From assembly GCF_026213295.1 (NCBI RefSeq), contig NC_079423.1, positions 20,790,539-20,854,538 of the forward strand: a stretch of 64,000 nucleotides of DNA, written 5' to 3'. The position numbers were made by a program, and so were the translations under genes. The number at the start of each line of letters is the position of its first letter. Position 1 is the first letter of the stretch. This stretch comes from Gadus chalcogrammus (taxonomy: Eukaryota > Chordata > Actinopteri > Gadiformes > Gadidae). The notes below the pieces were generated by a model, which was not told the origin of the DNA, ran no database searches, and worked only from the letters and a program-made list of their open reading frames with translations. Positions 1 to 9,936 of this stretch are shown piece by piece.

Positions 1-2766
1 GAATTACAATCTGAGCTTGGTATAACTGATATATGGCGCCTAGTCCACCCAGATGTTAGAGAGTACTCTTTCCGGGGCTCATAATTCCTACTCCAGGATA
101 GATTACATAATGATGTCGTCAAATCTGATCCAGAATGTTCTTGAGATCAAAATGAATAGTATTTTAGTTAGTGATCATGCTGCAGTGTCCGTCACATTTT
201 TCCCCCCAACCAACCCGTGCAAATCCAAACATTGGCGACTTAATACAATGCTACTCAAAAATGAAAATTGTACAGTGCCAGTTTTAGATAAATTTATGCT
301 CTGTATCAAGTATCGCCACTGTCTGGGAGGCTTTTAAAGCGACATGCAGGGGCTGGTTAATTAGTTTCTCTTCGGGAGAGAATAGAAAACTCAGAGAGAT
401 GAAATCAAAATTAAACTTCGAACTCAAGACTCTAGAAGAGCTGCATATGCGAGATCCATCCAACTTGGATCTGAGGAACTTACTCCTTACTGCTAGGGCG
501 AATTTGCAGAAACTTGCACAAGAGGAGACAGTATGCTCTTTTCCGTTTGCGGAAAACATACTTTGAATCCGGAGACAAAGCAGGGAAAATGCTAGCTAAC
601 AGACTGAAGCAAATAGAAAACAGACAGATCATTCCCGCTATAAGAGATGAGCATGGCATGCTACAGTGTGATGCAGCTACAATTAATGAATCTTTTAAGA
701 ATTATTATTCAAATTTATATAGCACAGAGAATAACTGTAATGAAGAAGCCCTAGATAGTTTTTTTGGAGGATTTAACCTCCCCACGGTCAGTTCTGCGGA
801 TAGAGCTAATATGGATGCACCTGTTACGCAGAGCGAAATTAAGATAGCAATCATGAAGATGTCTTCAGGAAAAACTCCAGGGGATGACGGCCTGGGAATA
901 GAGTTTTATAAGTGTTTTATAGATCAGCTTTCACCATATTTACTGTTGTTATTTAATGAAATATTAGAATCTGAATGCATGCCCCCTTCTATGAGCCGGG
1001 CCATTATTTCATTGTTGCCTAAACCGGGCAAAGATCCTGCCTTGATGGGTAACCATCGCCCTTTAAGCCTTTTAAACTGTGATTATAAAATATTGGCCAA
1101 GATACTAGCACCCCGTCTGGAGAAGGTGGTACCATCTGTAGTGCATTTAGACCAAGTTGGCTTTATCCCAGGCCGCCAGTCTTCGAACAACATGAGGAGG
1201 GTATTTCAGATTATATTAAAAGCAAGTTCTAGTAATTTGCCAGTGATTGCAGCATCTTTAGATGCTGAGAAAGCCTTTGACCAAATAGAATGGGAATATT
1301 TACTGTATACGCTTAAAAAATTTGGTTTTGGACCCAAGCTTATTAGCTGGGTAAAGGCGTTGTACAGTGCTCCGTTCTCCTCTGTCAGAACTAATGGATT
1401 AATTTCAAAACCTTTCCCCTTACAACGAGGTGTGAGGCAGGGTTGTCCGGTCAGTCCCTTACTTTTCATCATGGCATTAGAACCATTAGCATGTGCAATT
1501 CGCTCTAATGGTGACATACACGGAGTAAATATTCATGGACATGATTTTAAATTAAATATGTATGCTGACGATATTCTTCTCACCCTGAGCAAGCCAACTA
1601 CCTCCATACACGCAGTTCTTAATTTAATTAACTTATTTGGTAGTTTTTCAGGGTATAAGATAAATTGGAACAAGAGTGAGGCAATTCCACTTAACTCAAA
1701 TACTTTTAAGCATGATCTAATGGATACCCCTTTTATCTGGAAAACAAATGGAATGAAATATTTAGGAATTAACATTGTCTCTCCTATTACAAAAATCTTC
1801 AGCCTTAACGACCCTGGCATTTTCCAGTCCATTAAAGAGGACATCAGTAGATGGACGCCGGCCATACCCCTTTCTCTATGGGGTAGAGCAGAAACGTTGA
1901 AAATGAATGTTCTCCCAAGGCTCTCTCATATCATCTCCTCTATTCCTTTTAAATTCCCACCAAAATGGTTTAAGGATATTAAATCACTTTTTACCCAGTT
2001 CCTTTGGAATAATAAAAAACCCAGAATTGGGTACAACAAATTAATTATCCCGAGATCAATGGGAGGCTTGGGAGTTCCGGATATATTTCAGTATTATTTG
2101 TCTTTTAATGCAAAGTACCCCTTATCGTGGGCCTATAATAATGACTTTCCGATAGGTAGTTGGCAATGGTTGGAGCAATCTGTCATGCCTGAAAATGGAA
2201 ACATAACCCTGGCATCAATGTGGTACTGCCCAAAACCACCACCCTTACTGAATAACATTATAATTCAGTTTTCATGCTCTATCGTAAAACAACTGCACAG
2301 GAGACTAGGCATTGAGGGGCTCTCTCTACCATCTTGCCCTATTTGGGGTAACCCTATCCTCTCTGCAGGAGGACGTACCCTAAGGAATAATATCTGGCAG
2401 AGGGCGGGTATAATGTCAGTTGGACAGATATACAAAGACCATACCCTTCCATTTCAACAACTTAAAAATCAATATGGTCTTTTACATTCATCATTCCTTA
2501 CCTATGGCCAACTGGCAGCGGTTATTAGTAAGAAATGTAAAGACGGAGCCACACCTGCTTCATGTCCGGAAGTAGACCAGCGTCTAAAACAAGCAAGTCT
2601 ATCCTCAGGGGTGGTCTCTAATATTTATGGTTTGTTATCTAAGACTGCCCCTGGTGCCTACTCTCCTGTCCAGCTGGCCTGGGCGCATGATTTGAATATT
2701 TCTTTGTCTGCGTCTGAATGGAAATCTGTTTGGAATTCGGCTTTGTACTCGAAATGTGTGAGACTA
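1..2766 (+). pseudogene. L1-clade LINE ORF2, 5' part (endonuclease C-terminus and reverse transcriptase)
   Basis: The first ~240 bases encode the C-terminal end of an APE-type endonuclease, with an ITDIWRLVHPD segment, then SRIDYIM and the SDHAAVSV motif. This is the nicking enzyme for target-primed reverse transcription. From about 514 an open frame encodes the RT: SSGKTPGDDG, HRPLSLLNCDYKILAK, LDQVGFIPGRQ, SLDAEKAFDQIEW (first catalytic Asp), GVRQGCPVSPLLF and the catalytic YADDILL near 1560-1580. The element starts outside the window, so its 5' end is not seen. Frames change near 75, 300 and 525, so this copy is dead. The L1 reading ends at KCVRL (2766), where a DNA transposon begins; the open frame runs on to 2901 only by chance. 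The L1 clade assignment rests on RT motifs recognised by eye. Confidence 0.93.
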
Positions 2767-2908
2767 AGGCCCAATCCCGTTTCTTTGCTCACTGTCTCAA
2801 CCCTAACCCTCATTGCTACCCCTCATTGCTACCCCTCATTGCTACCCCTCATTGCTACCCCTAACCGATCCCCTACCAAATGGGACAACCCTACCCTGTG
2901 ACGTCATC

Positions 2909-3010
2909 ATGGCCTCCCCGTGCCCCCTAGCAGATAACCAGACCCCTGGTAATGTTACAAGAGACAGACTGGCTGCCATTGTCTCGGGCAACGAGCAAGA
3001 CCCATTGTAA
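2909..3010 (+). CDS. Short ORF near the left end of the 2.5-kb transposon, unknown
   Basis: A 33-codon ORF (MASPCPLADN... ending EQDPL, stop TAA). It starts about 140 bases inside the left TIR and is followed within about 50 bases by an AT-rich stretch with AATAAA (about 3060). The layout looks like a small transcribed unit, or the remains of the first and last exons of a lost transposon gene. I recognise no domain. The ORF is too short to be convincing on length alone. Confidence 0.22.
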   Translation: MASPCPLADNQTPGNVTRDRLAAIVSGNEQDPL

Positions 3011-3158
3011 AGATGTTTAACCTGAAATGGTATTTATATTTTGTAATTGGCATGTTTAAATAAAGTATAAAAAAATAAATAAAAAATTAATACTATTTGT
3101 CCCTCGTAATATACCTTTATTTTGAATGTCACTTAGCTACATGTTAAAGGTGGTATTA

Positions 3159-3730
3159 GGGTGCACTCACACTAGGCCATCTGGCCGTGGCCGTTGGCCG
3201 TTTTCACACCTAACCGTGCTCAAATGGCCCCATTGTTCTCTGGCCTGCACTCACACTAGGCCATCTGGCCGTGGCCATTGGCCGTCGCAGCTGTGGCCTG
3301 GCCACGGAAGGCTCTTGTACATACGTCATCACGTCGTAACACGTCATCACCAAGCGTCCGCTGCATGGACCATAATAAATTCTGCCGCCAGTCAGAGTTT
3401 TAACAACAATGGACAACAACACAGAGAACACACCAACAGTTGAACTGCTTGACGCGATGTTTACCGTTTAATGGGAAAGAAGGCTCGTCGCCTTTATTAT
3501 GTCCGTGGTCGTCGCATTGACTATACGTCATCCAGCTCAGGTTGCGTAGCCGTGCGTGTGCGCGTGTCGGCTCATTAGCATCTGTACCGTAGCAGGCCCG
3601 TGCCGTAGCAGCACACCTCTCCCAAGTGGCCAAATTGGCCCGGCCTGGCCAGACTGGCCACACTCACACTGGCAGATTTGAGCATGGTTAGGCCACGGCC
3701 ACAGCCAGATGGCCTAGTGTGAGTGCACCC
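3159..3730. mobile_element. Harbinger-type MITE with TTA duplication, nested in the 2.5-kb transposon
   Basis: The termini are inverted repeats GGGTGCACTCACACTAGGCC (left) and its complement ending GAGTGCACCC (right). Both are flanked by TTA (3156-3158 and 3731-3733), the 3-bp preference of PIF/Harbinger transposases. The left terminal motif is repeated in direct orientation at about 3248-3283, so the end has an internal duplication. The centre has an ATGGACAACAACAC start-like stretch but no long ORF. A second, shorter copy in the opposite orientation lies at 59875-60137. Confidence 0.85.
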
Positions 3731-3784
3731 TTAGATAATATTCGGTTATGAACAAGAACACTTTAGAAGAAACACTTTATTTAA

Positions 3785-3895
3785 ATAAGAAACACTGAAC
3801 CACACATCTAAAAATACACACACACGCATCTAAAAATACACACACACGCACACCTAAAAATACACACACACACACACACACACACTCTCTCTCTC
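3785..3895 (+). repeat. CA-rich minisatellite with a TAAAAATACACAC unit
   Basis: At least three copies of a unit ATCTAAAAATACACACACACGC and variants, running into a (CA)n tract and a short (CT)n tract. It sits at the 3' side of the minus-strand exon at 3880-4093 and may encode nothing; the minus-strand frame continues through it only by repeat periodicity. Confidence 0.8.
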
Positions 3896-4093
3896 AGCTT
3901 TTGAGAGAATGGTGGAGAATCACATCTTCTCAACCATTCCGCCAACTTTGCCTCGCTCTCCTCATGCCTCGCCTGCTCCCTGGCACTCTCCTCTTGGAAG
4001 GGGTGTCTGGGGTGGTGGAAGAGGTGCCTGGGGTGGAGGAGCATGAGGGAGAGGTGGGGGGGGGGGGCTGGTGGCAGTGGACTCAACGAAGTC
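3880..4093 (-). CDS. Terminal exon of a transposon-borne minus-strand gene, unknown
   Basis: On the minus strand the sequence before 4093 is a strong 3' splice site: a pyrimidine tract CCTTCTTATTCGTTTTCTTT followed by CAG, then GACTTCGTTGAG. The exon first encodes a proline-rich stretch (PPPPPLPHAPPPQAPLPPP). After a run of about 13 C it encodes a charged segment in another frame, EESAREQARHEESEAKLAEW followed by LRRCDSPPFSQKL. The charged part looks like a real C-terminus of an alpha-helical DNA-binding accessory protein. The homopolymer may have slipped and caused the frame change. I cannot name the family; a Myb/SANT-like second transposon protein is one possibility. It pairs with the small exon at 5020-5066. 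Confidence 0.45.
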
Positions 4094-4229
4094 CTGAAAG
4101 AAAACGAATAAGAAGGAATTAGGAATTATATGCCAGAACTGGTTGATATGGCCATATGTTATGTACAATATATAATAGCTATGTACACAATATAGTACTG
4201 CCAAAAAATACATTGATTAACCATGTAAT

Positions 4230-4975
4230 ATTACTAATATAATATATTAGTATATATAATAATACTTATAGAATATTACTAATATAATATAATATATTAG
4301 TATACATAATATTACTTATAGAATATTACTAATATAATATAATATATTAGTATAAATCTTATTTTTCCGCGATTCCGCGAAAGTCGGGCGCAGACTTTCG
4401 CGATCTTCCGCGAAAGTCGGCCGCGGACTTTCGCGATCTTCCGAGAGTCCACGGCCGGGCTTCGAAGAATATTACTAATATAATATAATATATTAGTATA
4501 AATCTTATTTTTAACCTGGAGTCACTAGAACATGGAAGATCTGGATATCAGAGCCCGGTTCTCGGCCGGGCTGCCGGCCGAGAACCGGGGTCGAGCGGCC
4601 CGCGAAAGTCGGCCTCGCGATCTTCCGCGAAAGTCGGCCGCGGACTTTCGCGATCTTCCGAGAGTCCAAGGCCGGGCTTCGAAGAATATTACTAATATAA
4701 TATAATATATTAGTATAAATCTTATTTTTAACCTGGAGTCACTAGAACATGGAAGATCTGGATATCATACGACATGATATGCAGCCCGGTCTGCAGCCCG
4801 GTCGATGGCCGGGCTGCAGAGCCCGGTTCTCGGCCGGGCTGCCGGCCGAGAACCGGGGTCGAGCGGCCCGCGAAAGTCGGCCTCGTGATCTTCCGCGAAA
4901 GTCGGCCGCGGACTTTCGCGACCTTCCGAGAGTCCACGGCTGGGCTTCGAAGCCCGCGGCCGGGCTGCAGAGTAT
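4230..4975. repeat. Higher-order tandem repeat alternating AT-rich and GC-rich palindromic blocks
   Basis: An AT-rich block (AATATTACTAATATAATATA...) recurs at least five times between about 4225 and 4720. From 4464 it alternates with GC-rich blocks in a unit of about 217 bases (starts at 4464 and 4681). The GC blocks contain near-perfect palindromes: GCGAAAGTC-GGCCGCG-GACTTTCGC, and a longer stem with CCCGGTTCTCGGCC facing GGCCGAGAACCGGG. Plus-strand ORFs across this area are repeat artefacts. The block lies in the intron between the two minus-strand exons. Confidence 0.85.
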
Positions 4976-5019
4976 AATTAATAAAATAATTACTAGTTAA
5001 TTACAGAGAAAACACTTAC

Positions 5020-5066
5020 ATTTGGGTTTTTCCAATCCTGTCGCATCTTTTCGCCCTCCATCTTGT
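5020..5066 (-). CDS. Small internal exon with both splice sites, unknown transposon protein
   Basis: On the minus strand the 47-base exon follows ATATCCTAG and ends at a consensus donor, AAAT then GTAAGT (5019-5014). The frame DKMEGEKMRQDWKNPN is open and contains a usable ATG at 5061-5059. The same acceptor and exon start (CCTAG, then RCAAGATGG) is conserved in a diverged copy on the minus strand at about 25738-25765, which argues for past selection on this exon. The product is unrecognised. Confidence 0.5.
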
Positions 5067-5303
5067 CTAGGATATTTCTTGATTTTCAGTTTTCTCGCAA
5101 GGTATTGTGGGAGCAAGTCAGAACTGAAGCGCTTTGAGGGTGCCCATGGAAAATCTCAATTTTGAGGGGATGTTAGCCCTCCCCCTTACCCCTCAAGCTA
5201 CCTCAAATGTGGTAATGGGAAATGACTCCACGGCGCGTGAACGCGCAACAGTGAGGGTTAGGGTTGAGATTTTCTATGTAGCAAAGGAATGAGATTGGGC
5301 CTA

Positions 5304-5895
5304 CGAATCATACAATTCAAAATTCTTCATACATCACCCCTGTCACACAAGCCAAGATGGACAAAAAACATCAAGCTCTATGCTGGCATGAGTGTGGCAA
5401 GCGAGGCACAATATTACACCTGCTATGGGAATGCCCAGCTGTTAAAACACTCTGGTTGGATGTAATATCATTTTTGTCAGTCTTTAGATGTAAACATTCC
5501 AGTTGGTCCCAACATATGCTTACTGGGCCTTAAGCCAGAAAATGTTGTGGGGAGGGCTGCTGTCCAGAGCTGGACATTGGGCTGTTTGGCCACAAAAAGA
5601 CTCATCCTTCTAAATTGGAAGGAGCGCAAAACGGATTGCTTTAGTAAGGAAACATGGCTTAGGGGATATAAGGACTTGATGTGTATGGAGCGCGCAGCTT
5701 CTATGCTGGAGAATTAATAGTCACTATCATATTTCTGTTCAAAGTAATGTCTATGTATCTTAAGGTGTCATCCTTGCACCCTTCCCCCATCCCTTGTTGT
5801 GTTCTGTCAAATGTCTGTTGTTATTGTTCTCGTACATGTCTGTAGATATTTGTGTCATTGTGTTATGTTTAATAAAAAAAAAAAAAAAAAAAAAA
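5304..5895 (+). pseudogene. L1-clade LINE ORF2, 3' end, 3' UTR and poly(A)
   Basis: This directly continues the L1 broken at 2766. It opens with R-IIQFKILH and, after a frameshift near 5355, encodes the C-terminal cysteine-rich motif CWHECGKRGTILHLLWEC (Cys-x3-Cys...His-x4-Cys), typical of L1 ORF2 C-termini. The last coding segment includes LILLNWKERK and CFSKETWLRGY and stops at about 5718. A short 3' UTR ends in AATAAA fused to an A-tract (5870-5895), the hallmark of L1 retrotransposition. At least one more frame change is needed near 5485. Confidence 0.92.
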
Positions 5896-6023
5896 TGCAA
5901 CTCCATCAGGGAAGCTTGGGGGGGGGGGGGGGAGCGAAGTAAATAAGGAGTAATGGATAGAGCGGGGCGGTATAAGGGGTCTGTCCCTCAGAGAGTGAGT
6001 GGGAGTGAGAGAGAGAGAGAGGG

Positions 6024-6087
<64 letters not shown>

Positions 6088-6804
6088 CTGGTCATTAGTC
6101 TGTTGGAAGGAAAACAAGACGGATCTGCTAGTCTAGCTCTGAGCCTGACGGTAGAACACAATTACTCTGAGAGAGAGGTAGAGAGATAGTGATAGAGGGG
6201 AGAGAGAAAAGGATAGGGAGGCAGAGAGTGAGAGGGGAGAATGAAACAACCAGAGAGAGACATTCTTACCAACCAATAATTATTATTTGGTTGGCAGTAA
6301 GGCCACATGCTATTTAATGAAACATGCCCCCCCCTACCCACCATTCAGGCATATTATGCCCTCCACCCTGCCTCTCTCCTCTCTTCTCCGCTCCCCTCCT
6401 CTACCCACCTCTACCCTCCCCTCCTCTCCTCTCCCCTCTTCTCTTCTCTTTCCTCCTTATACCAAACCCCATACTTGAGCATGGTAAGCCCATGCACTGA
6501 ATGCAGATGACCCATTGAATGAGGGCACCCTTCTACCACGATTCTCCCCACAAACCGCTGCTCTGACACCCGCCGTTGGCGTTTTGCGCAGCTGAATCTC
6601 ATCATTGCTATGTGTTTTTTCGTACCCCCCGGGAGACCTAGATGAGAAATGCTTTTCTCTGTTGGCCTCCAGAGAAGCACATCATACGTCTGGAGCCTGT
6701 CGTGTCGTCTGCCGGCGTGCTTCCATGCAGCCCATTTCTCACGCTCTGCCCTCTTTCTGCAGTCTGGCTTCAAGTCTGTTTCATTAGTGGAGCCGTGGTC
6801 TTAA
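5896..6804. other. Unclassified stretch with (GA)n microsatellite and CT-rich tract
   Basis: A poly-G run at 5919-5932, a (GA)n microsatellite at about 6008-6086, a GA-rich tail to 6260 and a C/T-rich tract at 6320-6460. The stretch 6480-6790 is complex sequence with no exon signals I trust. The overlapping ORFs here are low-complexity. Confidence 0.7.
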
Positions 6805-7099
6805 AGGGGTAGTTCGGAATTTTGGACATAGGGCCTGATTCCCAAGTTGTTAGCCTTGGTGTTCTTTATCATTGGAGACAGTTTAACACATTTCATAGTT
6901 GATTTGCCTCGGGTGTACTGTGGAGTGGGTGGATAAGACTGTTTTTATTAGCAGGCATTGCCCGTTGCCATGCGCTAGCCTAGCACGAGCAAACTCTGCA
7001 ACTAGAAGGACTGCATAAAATGTGTTGAAAACTGTCTCCAATGATAAAGAACACCAAGGCTATCTTGGGAATCTATGTCCAAAATTCCGAACTACCCCT
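6805..7099. mobile_element. MITE with long inverted arms, unclassified
   Basis: The left arm AGGGGTAGTTCGGAATTTTG is answered at the right by CAAAATTCCGAACTACCCCT. The inverted similarity continues inward through TTGGTGTTCTTTATCATTGG and the facing CCAATGATAAAGAACACCAA, giving arms of about 90-100 bases around a loop of about 100. No ORF. I could not settle the duplication: flanks are TTA on the left and TAAA on the right. Confidence 0.8.
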
Positions 7100-7335
7100 A
7101 TAAATACATCTGAAACACGTGAACAGGCTCACGCAGACTTAAAAAAACTCTGCCATGCTCCGCTTCCCCACTGGGGTACCGATGAATATGATTAGAGACA
7201 ACCCTGGTTTTAGGGTTGAAGTCTGTTTTTTAATGTTGCTGAGCTTGTAGTTTAGTTTCAAACACTGAAGTCACAGTTCGGTTCATACCTCAGTTCAGAC
7301 ATCACGGTTCGGTACGAGTTTGGTACAATGAACGG

Positions 7336-7879
7336 AAAAGAAAAAAAATAACCCCAACCCTTTTTTATTGTGCATGTCTCAGGTTGTACCACCTAGTGTC
7401 ATACAGTCTCTCCCCTGAGCTAGCTGCAACAGCCTGAACTGCGTAATATAAGATGTAAACAGTAAACAATAAGTACCCCACATCATCTCCAGACTCCATC
7501 CGCAACTTGTAAACAAAATGAGACAATCAGTTATAAAACTGGAAATGCATCATGTCTTATTTATGAAAATGCAATGTACAAAGAATGTGGCTTGGTGGAG
7601 TAGTGAAGGTGCGGTTTGGCGCAGCTCAGTTACGGCTCGTGTTTCTACCGCCTCCACCAAGTACCCTTGGTGGAGGGGGGGGGTTTAAGCCGAATGTCGA
7701 TAGCCGCGTCAGCTACATTTTAGCATTGTGACCTCATTGCAGCCCGACACGGTGTAGCCTGCTAATAAATCCAAGGAAAAAGATGAACGCGCACAATAAA
7801 CAAAGATCAATAAATAAATCTTCAATAAACTAAGCTTTCGCCGTTGTCCAAAAATACCTCGCGGATAACATGTTTGTTG
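7336..7879. other. Noncoding stretch inside the hAT-like element
   Basis: No gene seen. A short inverted repeat around 7648-7680 (CCTCCACCAAGTACCCTTGGTGGAGG) forms a hairpin and is followed by a G-run. The rest is unclassified AT-rich sequence. Confidence 0.6.
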
Positions 7880-8020
7880 TAATGGTGTGTTCCTGAATCC
7901 GAATCCTGAACGCCAGACTTCCGAGTCGAAAGTCGAAGATCTCCCAGCTTTCTTGCGGCATTTCTCGAAGGCACGTCCCCTTTTTGTCTTCATCTTTCAA
8001 AAATCTGAGAGTAGACCAGT

Positions 8021-8860
8021 GGCCTGTACTACAAACCTCGATTAGTGGGTTAGCGAGGTATGTTGCGCTCAAAGCCTGGGTTAAGTGGGACACGAAAGTC
8101 TATCTCTTTTAGCTTCGCTGTATCACCATGGTGACTTATGCTCTCAACCAAACCTGGTCGGGAGCAGGTTTTCAGCTAAGTCTATCAGGTTAGATAGGCG
8201 TGCGCAGCTTCTTCGCCCCTCCTTTGACAATGGCTTCACCATTACTGGGTGTACCCTTGGACCTCGGAGCTCTTATTGTACAGGGGTCTCTCCGACAGAG
8301 GCTCTTTCGGGACCGATCCCTTGGCATTGCCTGAGAATATTCTTTATGAGAGATACAGGTTCTCATCAGAGGGTATTCGCTATTTGATTGTCCTTGTTGG
8401 ACCTTATGCAGACAATGCTTACCGTTGCGCATTGTGTGGAGGTAGCGCGTCAGTCTTGAATATCTGCGTGCTGGGTTCATCTCCCAAGTGACGCGCCTTT
8501 ACTTTAAACTTAAAAAGTCCCAATTCTCATGCATATGGAATACTTATTCACGAAAGGTTATGGAAGTGTGTTTTTGTGCTTATTTCGTTATTTTATCGAC
8601 AATATGCCGAATCTTTTCACTTACATGCATTTATATAGACTGCTTGATCCATCCAGTTTGTAAAGGTGAGTAAAATGACGCAATAAACTCCCCTTTCACG
8701 TGTACACGCATTGAACCTGAAGCGGAAAACCTGGCTCGACTAACCTAATCCTAAATGAGCTTCGTAGTACCATTTAACTCTGATCGCGAGTTGCGTCTCT
8801 GTCGAGCCAGGTTTTCCCAAGAAAGCCTGGGTATGTTCAGCGAGGTTCGTAGTATACCCC
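8021..8860 (+). mobile_element. PIF/Harbinger relic with partial transposase
   Basis: The ends GGCCTGTACTACAAACCTCG (left) and CGAGGTTCGTAGTATACCCC (right) form imperfect TIRs of a type I associate with fish Harbinger elements. It carries the transposase N-terminal segment at 8230-8440. The element interrupts the LTR fragment. A clean TWA duplication is not visible. Confidence 0.7.
8230..8440 (+). pseudogene. Harbinger transposase N-terminal fragment
   Basis: ATG at 8230 opens MASPLLGVPLDLGALIVQG. After a one-base slip near 8315 the frame continues LALPENILYERYRFSSEGI, then RYLIVLVGPYADN. The pattern of a short hydrophobic start, a D-R element and ENILYERYRFS(R/S)EGI is how HARBI1-type transposases of this fish group begin. 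The catalytic DDE core is absent, so this is a deletion remnant. It normally encodes a nuclear DDE nuclease that excises the element. Confidence 0.68.
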
Positions 8861-9145
8861 ACAAGAGCAGTGATGATGCTCTCAACCAAATGTGCCCGTT
8901 AAGAGATTCTTTTTTTTTTGTATTTGTACCACGTAGGTCATTTTAATGTCGATTTTAAATGCTCTTACACACTTGATTACATTGCTACTTTATTCCGGTC
9001 ACCAATTAATGCATTGCATGGTCTTGCTCTGCGATGCAATACAATGTAAAGTTGTGTTGTTTGTTTTCGGGCTGGTTTGCTGAAGAGGCTAATGTAGCTA
9101 ACAATAAACAACGACTAGCCAATTTCATGACACAATCACAAAGAC

Positions 9146-9345
9146 GAACGATAGTTATGATATTATAACTCTAGTTCTATGATTGTAGGCGTAGCCGTCT
9201 AGGCTTCGCCTTATGGGCTTGTCCCGTGCGCGTGCTTGCGCGTGCTTGCGCGCACTGACATTTTTCAACTATGCACCAATCAACGTGGGCACCGCCCACA
9301 TTCCCTCGGCACCGTGCATATAAGGCGGCGCAAGCGTGGAGGATG
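9146..9345 (+). repeat. DIRS left inverted terminal repeat
   Basis: Starts GAACGATAGTTATGATATTA and runs through the CGTAGCCGTCTAGGCTTCGC segment, TTGTCCCGTGCGCG and a TATAAGGCGGCGCAAG motif. It is inverted relative to the right terminus. The palindromic GGATGGGCACCGCCCATCC just inside (about 9342-9362) can fold into a hairpin. Confidence 0.85.
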
Positions 9346-9397
9346 GGCACCGCCCATCCTCCACGCTATTCTTCAGCATTTGGAGGGTACAGCAGGT

Positions 9398-9512
9398 GGG
9401 AAACTAGACGGCTACGCCTACAATCATAGAACTAGAGTTATAATATCATAACTATCGTTCTATTTCATGTAGGCTACGCCGTCTAGGCTTCGCCTTATGG
9501 GCTAAGGTGAAG
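9398..9512. repeat. DIRS internal complementary region (circle-junction template)
   Basis: GACGGCTACGCCTACAATCA ... AGAGTTATAATATCATAACT is the reverse complement of the left terminus. It runs without a gap into ATCGTTCTATTTCATGTAGG, the complement of the right terminus. The internal copy therefore reads across the joined ends, overlapping by GAAC, and defines the element borders as about 9146 and 14715. Confidence 0.9.
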
Positions 9513-9936
9513 CTGCGAGCGGAGCCCAATCAATGTACTCCTGCTGGACCCCAGTCAAGAAACTTAAGTCACCAGGGCACACAAGACTCAAAAAAGCTGA
9601 GGATGTGCAAAACACAACAGCTTAATAAAAAACTAATTCCTCCTAGATCAAGCAAGGCGATGATCAAGAGAAAAAAGTGAGTCTGCAAAGCCTCCGGCCC
9701 CAACCCGTCCTTCATGGAATCCATGAAAGTGAAGCGAAAAACCAGAGTAATACGGTTTCCATTAGGTCCGCTACCACCGGGGGCGGAGCTACGAAGTTCG
9801 ACTCTCCAATAAGGAGCTTCTCCACTCCGCTTTCCATTTGAAAAACGGAGGGAGAGAAATACTGGCATACAAGTCCAACTCGCCATCCGCCAAGAGGAAT
9901 TTCAACGATGCCGCTTAAAAGAACATGCCTTCATTC
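9513..9936 (-). other. DIRS 3' region downstream of the recombinase
   Basis: Between the internal complementary region and the recombinase C-terminus. A 105-codon minus-strand ORF (9886-9569) lies here but shows no recognisable domain; I treat it as trailing DIRS sequence, not as a gene. Confidence 0.5.

Larger units (their letters stand above)
2767..5300. mobile_element. TIR DNA transposon inserted in the L1, flanked by CTA
   Basis: The left end reads AGGCCCAATCCCGTTTCTTT and the right end is its inverted counterpart (reverse complement GCCCAATCTCATTCCTTTG). Both continue inward into CAACCCTAACCCTC. Flanks are CTA on both sides (2764-2766 and 5301-5303), so the duplication is 2 bp (TA) or 3 bp (CTA). 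Removing the element restores the L1 reading KCVRL-R-IIQFKILH exactly. Inside are a short plus-strand ORF followed by AATAAA, a minus-strand exon set, a nested Harbinger-type MITE and a GC/AT repeat block. No transposase is recognisable, so it is non-autonomous or deleted. A PIF/Harbinger or ISL2EU-like affinity is possible but unproven. Confidence 0.85.
7880..9140 (+). repeat. Old LTR fragment related to the gypsy LTRs at 46.9 and 55.1 kb, split by a Harbinger relic
   Basis: 7900-7990 (ATCTCCCAGCTTTCTTGCGG...) is similar to the reverse complement of about 48290-48360. 8915-9115 (TTTGTACCACGT..., then GCTGGTTTGCTGAAGAGGCT) is similar to the reverse complement of about 48040-48200 and the matching part of the right LTR. 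The intervening 8021-8860 is a separate transposon. Divergence here is far greater than between the two intact LTRs, so this is an older member of the same family in the opposite genomic orientation. Confidence 0.75.

Noticed and set aside
4749..5000. Plus-strand ORF and high CpG content as a CpG-island promoter
   Set aside because: The sequence is a tandem palindromic repeat; the ORF only reads through repeat units.
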